Below, in pieces: positions 17,047 through 28,100 of a stretch of 64,000 nt of DNA; position 1 is the stretch's first letter; the number at the start of each line of letters is the position of its first letter. The position numbers and the translations under genes were made by a program. The DNA lies in assembly GCA_020975725.1 (NCBI GenBank), contig QXJR01000014.1, forward strand, positions 496,001 through 560,000, in the 5' to 3' direction. This DNA is from Picocystis sp. L7. Its lineage: Eukaryota; Chlorophyta; Picocystophyceae; Picocystales; Picocystaceae. The notes under the pieces were generated by a model, which was not told where the DNA came from, made no database searches, and saw only the letters and a program-made list of their open reading frames with translations.

Positions 17047-18898
17047 GCTGTGCTTTGCTCGATTGATGCCGAGTAGTGTGTTCACGGCATCATGTTTTTT
17101 GGGCAATGGATCAAACGAGTGTGCGTCACTGCATCGATGCATCGATAGACTATGCGCGTCCAAACCCACAGGCTGTGTTCAAAACGGCTTTTTATTTCTA
17201 CTTTGCAAGGGCAATTCACTGTCCCTTTTGGATTTGAACCGCACCAGTTACGTCGCCGTCGATCCCCCGTTGTTTATCGCGCATTCCATTGCGCACCTTC
17301 GTGATCTCATGTGCTGGGCCTATGCAATGACCTTTGTTTCGTGATTGCTGTCATCTCAGGCCATGTTTGTACATCCTTTGGATGAGTAGTGTGGATTTCG
17401 CGTTTGTCATTGCCTCTGTTGGTTTGCAACTCCTGGTCCTCATTTCAAGTTTGAAGGGCAATCGATTTCCTCCTTCATTCCTTTTCGTGTGTGTTTTTCG
17501 AGTAGTCTCAAGGCACGGCTTGGATTTGGTTTGTGCCTGATGGTTGCACCCAAGGAACCTACGTGTGTTGATCTTTGCATCCGTGTGTTTTCGTCAGTGG
17601 TGCTTGCTCACCAGTCCTTCCTCCCATCCGTTGGTGGGAGAAGAAGTGTCCGTTGGTGCGTTGTGGGTTTCGATTCCTTTGGTGGGCTTCAGGTGCCTTT
17701 CCTGGGTCCTTGGCCATCGGCTTTGGCCATGGTTCGATATGTATGCGCGCGTGTGTGTTTTCCCATGGTTGGACCCACCACTTTCCATCCTTTGTAGGGT
17801 GAATTGTACAATCGACTCTCGTTTCTACGACCCCATGGACTACTCCCCTTTCAATCGCTACCCTTTGGTGTTTCGTCCTTTCCTTCCGTGGATCCCAACC
17901 TTTCGTGGCCATGAATCCTTTGATCATGGTTTCCTTTCTTCTTCCGTACGTCCCTTCCATGTCCTTTCTATCTCATGGAAGGTGAAACGCTATTTCTCCT
18001 CCTTGTACAGAGGATGTCTTTGAATGGTGTGATGGACCTTACCCGCTTGGGTTTAGCCCTGGACCCAATGGACGAGCGGCTTGATGGCGGGAGTGTTGGA
18101 CGGCGTCTTTGAGGGCGTGGATCGATGGATTCGCTCATGCATATGCAGTTTCCGATGTCGTGTGAATGCGACCCGGGTGGAGTGCGTTGGCGAGGACCGC
18201 TCCGTTCGGAACGATCGTCCTTCCATGCAAGATGGCGTCTCTTCTTCCATCGAGTAGGAACTCCCATGGAGGGTGTCTTGCATCCCGTTCTCTCCCCAAA
18301 CATCCCATCCCTTCACCCACCCGCTCGAGGGAGGGAGGGAGGGAGGGAATTGGCATGGGTTCTTCCCTTGGCTTTCTCCCGTGGCCAAGGACGGATGGAG
18401 GGTCACATCACAGCCACACCTCCCTCGCACCCCCCCACGGACACACACACACCCGCACCCCTTCCCACGCCCTCCCTGACCCACCCGGTTCCTCCCCTTG
18501 TTCCCTTCAGTCGGGGTGGCCTTGTCTCCATGGCAGTGGAGGTGACACGGTTTCGAACCCTTTCCCCTGGACCACCGCACCATCCCGACCACCGCTGCAG
18601 CACGAGCAGGAGCAGCCGAGGCGTCCACACGCGCGGTTGGATCGTGCCACACGTGCTTGTGCACGTGACACCCGCGGTGGCGGTGGCGGTGGCGAAGGCC
18701 AAGGTGCGACGGGGGATCCTCGAGGGGATGATGGCAAGGAAACCACACGAACGGCGTTCCACGAGAACCACACACCATGAGAGCGAGACGTGACTGACCA
18801 CACGTGTGGATGGCAGGCGAACAGGTGCCTCTCGAGAACGAAACCCAGGACCGGATCCGACGAAACATAGGAAAAAGAAAAAGAATCAAAGGAGAGAG
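17047..18898. other. Intergenic stretch with T-rich and GGGA-repeat tracts
   Basis: Bases 17100-18050 are strongly T- and G-biased on the plus strand, with no convincing protein in any frame. Around 18300-18480 there are GGGA tandem repeats and CACA runs. At 18704-18816 there is an intron-like unit (GTGCGAC start, CTGACC branch motif, GGCAG end) that may be a 5'-UTR intron of TAF13. No gene was recognised. Confidence 0.5.
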
Positions 18899-19451
18899 AT
18901 GAACGAAGAACGAGCGAAGAAAGGAATGCTCGCCAAAGACCGTACGTGAACACGAGAAAGGGAAAAGAAACCGTGAAAACGCGCGAGAAGAACGGATGGA
19001 AGACTGACGCCAAGGACGGAACGGATGGAACCCGTCTTTTGTTCTTCGACGAAACGAACAGTGCGACCCATGATGTATGGATTCGGCGACGCCAAAGAAC
19101 AAGACCCAGAAACCGTCGAACTGATGGAAGAAATCGTGCTCGATTACATCACCGACACGGTGCGCAGCGAGAACACGAAGAGAGACCCAACCAATGCAAA
19201 AACGAAGAGAACGGCGTGGAATCCCACCAGGAAGCTAAACAACAACGACTGACACAACGCTGTCCTCGATCGAACAGATGCAACGGGCCATGGAACAATC
19301 GGACAACAAAACAGGCAAAGTCCAAGCAGAAGATCTCATCTTCCTCGTTCGAAAGGATCCGCAGAAATTCGCCAGGGTCAACGAACTCCTGAAAATGGAC
19401 AAAGAGCTCAAAGATGCACGCAAAGCCTTCGACGTAGAAGAGGCGACCTAG
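18899..19451 (+). CDS. TAF13: TAF13, TFIID histone-fold subunit
   Basis: Three exons, 18899-18941, 19062-19159 and 19278-19451, give 104 residues. The spliced protein reads AKDLRPMMYGFGDAKEQ, then VQAEDLIFLVRKDPQKFARV, then ARKAFDVEE. This matches human TAF13 from LFSKELRCMMYGFGDD to its end without gaps except a two-residue insert. TAF13 pairs with TAF11 through a histone fold inside general transcription factor TFIID. Introns of 120 and 118 bases start GTACGT and GTGCGC, both end GAACAG and both carry ACTGAC. The N-terminus is short, as in algal and fungal relatives. No single exon is long enough to stand out as an open frame. Confidence 0.92.
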
Positions 19452-21745
19452 CTCCTGGAAACAACACGATGCGCAACCGATGCGCCAATCACTGGACCTT
19501 GTTCAATGAATCCCGCTCCCGGTCTACCCAAACCGTCCTCCAAAAGCAAGGGGCGGCGTGAGCAGTAATGCTTCGTCCAAGGAACGCGACACCGTGAACA
19601 GTCCTGGTCAAGACGACTGCAATCACGACCCTGGAATGCCGTGATGCTCGAAGCACCGTTGCACTGGCGTGTCTTCCTAAACAGGAATGAAGGCAAGTGC
19701 CTGCCAAGCAGACAAAGGACACTGGAGGACTTCATGGTACGATTATCGGAGCTCTGGTCCTACAATGATCTCTTCAGTGGTGTCAATCCTTTCACCCTGA
19801 GCATGTAGGATGTTAAGCGCAAAGCAGGAAGTGGAGCCCTCGGGCATGCGGGTCCCACCCTCTTCAATTGTTCACGGGGATCTTGCAGTGGGATGTCTTA
19901 CCCAAAGCGCACCCCTGTTCCTGCGCAGTAAACGACAAGCACAGTAGGGTGCTCGATTGGTGATGCCGAACCTGGCCATGGCTTACACACATCGCTCTTT
20001 CCACGGTATGAAGAGGGTACGAACAAGTGCACTCCGTCGTTAATTTTTGAGGAAGCGATTAGGAGAGCATAGGGTTGAACCAGAGCCCTGTTATCTTGAT
20101 TAAATCAAGAATGGAAGGACCCAAGCAATGGCATGTCGCGCTGCGGTATGTAAACCTGGACCTTACGTACAGGCATTGGGGCACTCATCGTGCCGCTGCA
20201 CGTCGCAATGCTTGGTTGGTTGTCGTTCCCTACCGTTTGCCATCAGGGAAGATGCAAGAACGGAGCGCACGCTGCCAGAAGAGTGGAAGTGCAGGAGACA
20301 GTATATTTGTACGTTTCCTAGTCTAGCAGTTGATTGGCATTGTATACCGTTCTCATCCTGGGGCGCGCCAACCGAGGAGTTGCAGCTGCATGCTTTGCCC
20401 GCCTGTGATTCCATCCTTGATGGACAGTTGGCTTAATGCGCATGCCGGGTATCGGTGCTTTCTCATCCATCCGATGCTCTCTTGTCAATCTCAGGACAGA
20501 AAAAAGATGCAGCCCAATCGCATCGGTTCTCGACTTGGCTCGCTTTCTCACATCAGCGGCTGTCTTGCGCTCTCAAGCCACCTGTTTGAGTGATTTTCCT
20601 TGCGGTGTCACCCGGCTTGGATGGAGCTCCCTGGTGGTATAGAAACACCTGCACGACTGCGTGCCTCTTGTTTTCGTTCGAACGTATTCACCAACATGCC
20701 GCGTGTGTACTGGCGCTTATGTTTTCCTGCACTTTCCCAAAAAGACAGAAGCGGTGCAGCGGGATTGGAAAAAGCTGCACGTGAGTGGGGCGCTGCGATA
20801 GAGTTGAACCTAGTTTCCCAAGGATGCATCGGGGCGCATGGTAAGCGCTAGCACAGACACCCTAGAGGAGGGGATACAGACCAGCAAAGATTCGTGGTGA
20901 ACTATGGTAAGTCTGATCGAATGTGCGAGGACGGAAAGCCTTCGAGTTCCCATCCTGCTCGAGGAACCAAGACAAGCAGTAAATGTCGCCCACGCGCCAC
21001 GACCTGAACGGAGGATCAACCGTACGTGGCAATCTCTGTGCGTCGGTCGAAAGAGTACAGATCCTTTGCAAGCAGAAAGGACAAAACTGCTGGTGAATTC
21101 GAGATTCTATCTTTCTTCAATCACCCGACAGCGCATCGCGTTGCTGTGCTTGACCGTCCGATAGCTTGTCCTTTCACTGGGTTGCTGGTCGTAAGGGATG
21201 CCTTCACGACTGTGGCGCTTTTTGCAACGTGCTGGTGTGCGAGTTGGTTCAACGCCGGTTCGTCTTGATTGCCATCGGCGCCTCGAACGATGTTTTCTTA
21301 ACATTCCTATACCGCATCGCCTCCGTTCTCGGCTTGCAAACCGGATTGGCCGAAAAGGCAGGTGCATTGGTGACGTATTGGCTCTGGCACTCGATCCGCC
21401 ATCGCAGTGGGTGGTTAGGAACTCCACTCGACAGGCGCTGCAGGTGCATACGGTGATCTTGGGAGGCATGGATGCTCTCGAATCCCACATTGGAGAGATC
21501 GGATGTTGCCGAGTCCATGGCCGGATCTTCGCGAAGAACCGGACGAGAACAAGGACCCTGGTGTTGTGCCTGCAGGACCGCTCGAACAGAGGTACCCAGA
21601 ACGCTGGCGCGGTGTTTCCAAACTGCGCGTTCGATGGCTGCTGAAGGAAGGAGCTGGAGAGACCCTCTCGTATCGTTGCCTATCGGCTACCACGCTCCAA
21701 CTTGCTCCCTGGCAACGTCCCAAGATTCGATTACATCGAGTGCTT
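19452..21745. other. Intergenic DNA between convergent TAF13 and DBP5
   Basis: 2.3 kb with only short open frames on both strands and no recognisable protein motif, splice signature or RNA gene. Composition is near 50% GC, intermediate between the gene tracts and the AT-rich gaps. Confidence 0.45.
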
Positions 21746-23323
21746 TCACCCTTCCTTATTCGCGAGCCCGGCTTTCACAAGCGCCAGCTCGAAAGCATCT
21801 TCGTTGTCGAACGCCACTTCTTCGATTCCGTGATCGAAATAAGAAGCGATGGAATCCATGACCTTCTTCTCGGCATCGCCATGAACGAGATTGAAGGCGG
21901 CTCCCTTGCGTCCGAACCTTCCACTCCGGCCGATGCGGTGCAGGTAATCTTCGTAAGCGGGCGTCTTGCCATCCCTCTCGACCGGCATGTCGTAGTTGAT
22001 GACCAAAGTGACGGTATCGTGGTCGAAACCACGGGACAGGACGCTGGTGGCGATGAGAATCTTGGTGGTTCCATCCCTGAACTCCTTGATGACCCGATCC
22101 CTGTCCTCGTGCATCATGTCCCCTTCCACGCTCGAGCACTTCCAACCGGCGGCGTTGAGCTGCTGGTGGACCGCGCGACACGTGGCTTTTGTACGCGTGA
22201 ATATGATGGTCTGTCCCATGTTCTCCGCCATGGGGAAGATGATCTCCCTCAGCACGATCAGCTTGGTGTCCTTGTCTGGGCAATGGACCTTGTATTGCTT
22301 GATCCTGTCCAAGGAGAGCTCCTCTTTCTTGACGAAGACGTTGTTGGCGTTGGGGACTTGCTTGTGCGCGAATTTCTTCACCTTCTCGTTGAAGGTGGCG
22401 GAGAAGAACAGCACTTGCACGTCGGGCGAGTGCCTTCTTATGTCTCGTATGATGACTGTGGAGTCCGAACCGAACCCTTCTTGGGCCAGCATTTGATCCG
22501 CTTCGTCGAACACGAGGATTTGGATGTCTTTGGTGGGGAGCACCTTCCACTGGGACATCCATTTCCTCAATGTGCCGGGCGTTCCGATGACGACCTGATC
22601 GTGGATTGTTTCGTTCCTGGACACTTCGGATCGACCGCCCGCCGTGTGTGTCACCGTGATGGTGGTGAATTTGGCCATCCTTTCCAGGACGGACACGTTC
22701 TGGATGACCAGTTCGCGCGTGGGACACACGCAGATGGCTTGCGGCGCCTTCTGGTTGGGATCGACGCGGCTGAGCATTCCCAGCACGAAGCAGGTGGTCT
22801 TTCCGCTCCCGTTGTGTGCCTGTGCGATGAGGTTCTTATGTGGCGGCGTCAGGATCATGGGCAACGTGATGCTCTGGATCTTGGACGGACGCTCGAACTT
22901 CATTTCGGTGTACAGTCCTTCCAGGAGCTCGCTGCTCAGTCCCAGGTCTTCGAACTTGGCCGCGCTGACGTAAGGCGAGGACGCGTCGTCCAGCACTTGT
23001 TGGATCTTCGACTCTTCACGGTCGGTCCATCCGGACGTTGCGTCGTGTCGGTCCGTTCGATCGCTTTCGTGGTGGACGTCGACCTCGCCTTGGATCCTGT
23101 CGGACGTGGAACCGTCTCCTGATCGCGTCGAATCGCAAGGAGGTGCTTGTCCATCTCCTGCCGGTGGTGCATCGTGGTGCAGCGCTTCCTGTCGTTCCAG
23201 CTCTTCCACGGATCCTTCCTGTCCGCTTGCTTCCTTCTCTTCTGGTTTCTCGTATCCAGGAGGTGGTGGCATGCTGTCCAGGTCTTCTTCGGCCAGCTGA
23301 GCCCACGTCTTGTTCCCTTCCAT
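21746..23323 (-). CDS. DBP5: DEAD-box RNA helicase DBP5/DDX19 (mRNA export)
   Basis: A single exon of 525 residues. Helicase motifs are in order: the Q-motif region FERPSKIQ (about 143-150), motif I AHNGSGKT (169-176), PTREL (201-205), DEAD (273-276), SAT (about 306) and motif VI HRIGRSGRFGRKG. The sequence between them, including an N-terminal Glu/Asp-rich region before the core, fits DBP5/DDX19/LOS4 rather than eIF4A. DBP5 remodels mRNPs at the cytoplasmic face of the nuclear pore with GLE1 and inositol hexakisphosphate. The start at 23323 was chosen because MEGNKTWAQLAEED begins a DBP5-like N-terminus; the frame stays open 55 codons upstream without a better ATG. Confidence 0.93.
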   Translation of the reverse strand: MEGNKTWAQLAEEDLDSMPPPPGYEKPEEKEASGQEGSVEELERQEALHHDAPPAGDGQAPPCDSTRSGDGSTSDRIQGEVDVHHESDRTDRHDATSGWTDREESKIQQVLDDASSPYVSAAKFEDLGLSSELLEGLYTEMKFERPSKIQSITLPMILTPPHKNLIAQAHNGSGKTTCFVLGMLSRVDPNQKAPQAICVCPTRELVIQNVSVLERMAKFTTITVTHTAGGRSEVSRNETIHDQVVIGTPGTLRKWMSQWKVLPTKDIQILVFDEADQMLAQEGFGSDSTVIIRDIRRHSPDVQVLFFSATFNEKVKKFAHKQVPNANNVFVKKEELSLDRIKQYKVHCPDKDTKLIVLREIIFPMAENMGQTIIFTRTKATCRAVHQQLNAAGWKCSSVEGDMMHEDRDRVIKEFRDGTTKILIATSVLSRGFDHDTVTLVINYDMPVERDGKTPAYEDYLHRIGRSGRFGRKGAAFNLVHGDAEKKVMDSIASYFDHGIEEVAFDNEDAFELALVKAGLANKEG

Positions 23324-25198
23324 GGTGGCGCGGACGTGGATCCGGTGCGTGTGGAACGGGAACGGATCTCGTGACCGAAACACGAAAGGTGAAGGTGGTC
23401 CTTGGATCCAGGCGCTCGGAGGAGGAAGGACGTGGCCACGCCACCGATCAAGCACGTGTGGATCGAGGATCCGAGCGGATGGGACCAAGGAAGAAGGGGA
23501 GGTGCGATGCGAAGCACCAACGATGGCGTCCTTCCCGAATGCGACGATGTGATGCGTCCTGGACCCGTCCCTCCCTCAAACTCCCCAAACCCCCTCCTCT
23601 CCCTCAAACCCTCTCTCCATTCGGTCTCCCCCTCTCTCCTGCCCCTTGGGGTCTGGACGTGGGCCTTCGGGGTGAGGAGGGCCTCGTCCAAGGGGATCGT
23701 GTCGGAACGAAAGGGGAGGGGTCTGGGTCTAGGGTTCGGTTCTGCCCCTACTATCGCTCCCGTTGGGGCGGTCTCGGCGTTCGAAACGAGGAGGGAGTAA
23801 CACGCTTGCAAGAACGCTACGCCCGAAGCCATGCCGAGACCCTCGAGTGTTGGGAAGAAGCTTGGACAAGCCTCCCCGTAGCAACCAACATGTAGGTTCT
23901 TCCAATTCGAAACGCAACCGAACTAGGCCTTTCCCCGAGTGAAATGGGATCTCGTAGGTAGGACATGAGGTTTCCTTCTTCCGTCAAGGAAACGCCAAGT
24001 CGTTCAAACGAACGTGGTCCGGTCCGTCGCGCAGCCATAGGATGAAGTGAACATTCCATTTCGTCGATCAAATGTCATTCCGTGCCACTTTACGAGGCGG
24101 ATGGAAAAGGTCCTCGCGCGATCGTTGTCCAAGATGCTTCGAACAAACTTTCGCAACTGGGGGGTGGACGTAACACAGCAAGGACGTAGGTGTTGTCCAC
24201 GTTTCCGTCATGGCACATGCATCCACACCGGAACGTCTTCGTCGGGCAATCGCGACAACCTTCGTCCTTTGAAGACTCCTATAGCAACACTTGCGTTGCC
24301 AAACACATGTACAATGGCTTTGCAATTTTTGAGGGAGTTTGGGTTTGATTCTAGGTGACCAAGGTTTGAGCCGTGAGCAATGTCTTGAAAGGGCATCCGG
24401 AATGGCGAAAGAAGTGCATCCCCATGGGTAGGACTTCGAACCAAGGAGATGCTTGTTTCACACAAAAAGTCGATTCGATTAGAAGTCGTCGTTTCAAAAA
24501 AGGAATGAGTTTCAAGTATTTCTAAAGCAAGGGGCAAAGACCATGTGGGCCTTTCCAAAAAGGTCAAGAACATGACCATTGATCATGTATTTCGATGTCG
24601 TGATGTCATCGAATGCTTGCTTCTTTGAAATGTCTTGCATCGATCCCCGACCTTGAAACGCAACCCAACCACTCTTGCGGCTTACGCAACGACGCTTTTG
24701 CATGGGTGAAGGGATGGAGGTGAAATGCTACGGTGCAAAACTAGGTTACCTATCGTAAATTTCAAGCTTCGAAGGCCGATTCGTACCCCATAGCACCCAA
24801 ACTTGGTGCATCCCTCTGCCGAATGAAGACCATGCCCCTTCCTTGTTCGCGATGAGAAGGTGCACTGGATGGCGGAGTATGATGACCCCCTTCGCTCCAA
24901 TGCGGTTCGCCCACTTCTCCGTGCTTCATGCCCACGAACACCCCTTGTGATGGGCTCTCGCATAGGAGCTCATCCATGGTCACATAGCTTTCGTCCGTTT
25001 TCGACACGGACTTCATTTTGCGATCTTCTGGACGAGGCGTGTTCCAACCTGCTGTGGGAAGGGACGCTTCCCCTTCCCCTCCCATGATTGGGATGGCATC
25101 CACCCCCTCGATTCTTTCGATGGATTGTTGGGGGTCCTGGTTGCCATTCCTCCAATCAACCCCGGCGGTGATCCGTATCGGTGCCTTGTCCGTCCCCA
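23324..25198. other. Divergent intergenic region between DBP5 and MOCOS
   Basis: The first 500 bases are C- and G-rich, with CCCTC/GGGGA tracts that could form short hairpins, and probably hold the DBP5 promoter. The rest (about 23900-25000) is gene-poor with short frames only. No protein family was recognised on either strand. Confidence 0.45.
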
Positions 25199-28100
25199 AT
25201 GAAGAAAGGCAGACCCAACCCATCCTCGGGTGTCGGTTGCGACACGTACCAGGAACCACGAGGGAAAACCAAGCACGTGGAACCAACGAACAAACACATG
25301 AAAGACGATCTCTGGAACACATGGTGGACCGCGTGGATCTTGATCGTACAATGGTGTTGGACATGGGGGGAATACCTGCTGCTCTACCTCGTGCCCAGGA
25401 AATACACAAACAAGGTCGTGGAACACACCCACGTGCCGAAACCATACGAAGGAATGGAAAGAAAACTGGTCGAAAACGGATATCGGAAAGATTGGGAAAC
25501 CATGCTCGACGAAGAATTCCAAAGATTGAGAGGCACGAACAAGAAAGAAAAGTTGGTGTACCTAGACAGTGCCGGTGCAAGCTTGTACAGCCAATCCCAA
25601 ATCCGAAAACTGTTTCTGTTGCTGAGCCAAAACGTACTGCGCAACCCACACAGCGCAGCCGCAGATGATCCACGAGACGAGCTGAGAAAACGATGCCTTC
25701 TGCATTGCAACGCAAGTGCAGAGGAATATGTATGCATCCTCACGACCAGCGCAACCTCTGGCATACAAACTGCCGTGCAATTGATACCTTGGAAGGAAGG
25801 AGATACATTCCTATACACAAGGGTATGCCACACATCCTTGATGGGAGCTAGAAATATTGCATTGGAACGAGGCGCCCATGCATATCCCATTGAGCTCTCC
25901 TGCAATGTATGCTGCCATCGAACTGATCAGGACGGGAACGAGAGGAGCTCTTATCCTTTTGAAGTGGATTTAGAATTAGAGGGCGAGCACAAGCAAAACA
26001 ACACTGCCTCACAGCGCATGCAGGATCAAGAGTTCAAAGGGACCCCTGATCAGCATCACACTTCCTCCACAATGGCCGATAGAGTGTGCCAGTCTTCCGT
26101 CGCAGAGAAACCACGCTTTCACGAAAAAAGTCGATGTGTCAAACAATGGACGGTTTTGATAGAGGGATCCCCCATGAGAAGGGATGAAACCGCCATGCAT
26201 TCATGCGCTGGCAAGAAATACAAGAACCATCCTGAAAGTGATTCCAGGGCTTCTGCAAATCGTGTTCCTCCGCCTGCCCGGCTGCCTAGGACCGACAGTT
26301 CAGCATTTACACTTTTGGCTTTTCCCCATGAGTGTAATGTCACAGGCTTGCGAACAGATTTATCTGTGATTGATGCTGCACATGCAGGATCACTTGTTGC
26401 TCAGACCAAAGCGGTTTGTGGATGTGAAGCCGATGGCGTTCACGGATGTGGAGAGGTTGCAGCAATTGCCAGCAATCTAGCATTGAATAGAGCAAGTATT
26501 TCAGAGGATGTGATGGTCCTGCTGGATGCTGCGCGGAGCGGTGGGACACTCCCCCCTGACCTTGCGCGACATAAACCAGATTTTGTTGTGCTTTCCTTCT
26601 ATAAAATTTTTGGTTTACCTACCAGTGGAGGTGCCTTGCTTTTGAGGAGGGGAACATTGAACAAATTGCAGAACTACGTCTCCTTGTTGCATTACAAAGA
26701 AGCCTCTAGTTGTGGTTTCACTCGCCCAAGGGCTCCAGAATGTTCAAAAAGAGAGAAAGGAAGTGGGAAATGTTTACCTTTGCAATCACATGCCCAAAGA
26801 ATCCTACCCAAAGTGTCAAATGATCCCAAATGCCAGATGCTGAATGCAGGAGATAACCAGCTATACTCAGCTTTACAGAAGGTGGAAGTTAGTGAGAACT
26901 GTCTTTTTACAGAACCCGCAGGACAGACTAGCCAACCAACCGTTGCGCTTGAAGGGGACAATTCGATGAGAAACGACGATGCCTACGATGATCGATTTCC
27001 ACTCACTTCCGGACATTGTGAAACTGGGGACAGGGGCACAGCCTTTACACACATGGCTTTTGGTGGCGGATCGCTACTAGCCTGCACCCCTGATCGCGAT
27101 TGTGCAATACGACGGGCAGTACCGGAGGGTCTGGAAGCAGGAACTCCTGATTTCATTGGGCATCAGGCGGCCTTGATTGGTTTCCAGCACCTTGAGGCAC
27201 TAGGAGGATCTTATGCACTTTATCAGCACACCATGGCTCTGAGAAACTGTGCTCTCGAACACATGTCCCAAATGGTGCACCCAAACTCCAATCAGCCCGT
27301 TTTTGTTCTTTACGGGACGAACGGTTTGCACAGCACATCTCAGTTGCTATCAGCTCAGCCACATGCACGTAACAATGGAGGATCGAACACTTCAGCTTCA
27401 GTAAAGGGCAGCAACAAGTCCAAAGGATCCACAGCGATTGAGGAAACGACGACCGCCGATGAACGTTTTGAGGGCCATTCCTTCGTGCACCAACTATGTC
27501 CATCTGGCACCGAACCACCAGTAGGATCACTAATCAAGCCAGTCAGTCCTTTGTTGGAACATCGAACGTCGTTCTCTGGAGTGGGATCCCACAATCCCTA
27601 CCCCTCCGGACCAACAATAGCTTTCAACGTTTGTCAGGCAGATGGCACTCTAGTGGGACACAATCAATTTGTTTTCCTGGCTGAGCTCAACAATATTTAC
27701 GTAAGAGGTGGCAGATTCTGCAATCCGGGAGCTGCCTCCAAATTTTTGCATGTGGACTTAGAAGAACTGGTTTCTGGGTGCACCGCTGGATTGGACTGCA
27801 AAGCTGGCGGGATAGAATTCATTGATGGCACACCCACGGGGGCTTTGCGTATATCTTTTGGCTACTACAACACCATGGCAGATTTGATCAAGTTTTTCTC
27901 CTTTGTCGAGAAAAACTTCCTTCTCAGTTCCTCAGAGGACCACGGCCCGAAGGAAAAATCTATCACCACAACCTCAAAAGCAGCTGTACCACTGAACATT
28001 ACGAGCAAGGTTACGCTTAAAAAAATAATTCTGTATCCCATAAAATCTTGTCATGGCCAGGAAGTAAGCCAGTGGTATTGCAAGCCTGGTAGGGGGCTTT

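Noticed and set aside
18053-19102. 349-codon minus-strand frame
   Set aside because: It crosses the GGGA and CACA simple repeats and overlaps the TAF13 exons on the opposite strand.
21503-23122. 539-codon plus-strand open frame
   Set aside because: Antisense of the DBP5 helicase; no domain sense of its own.
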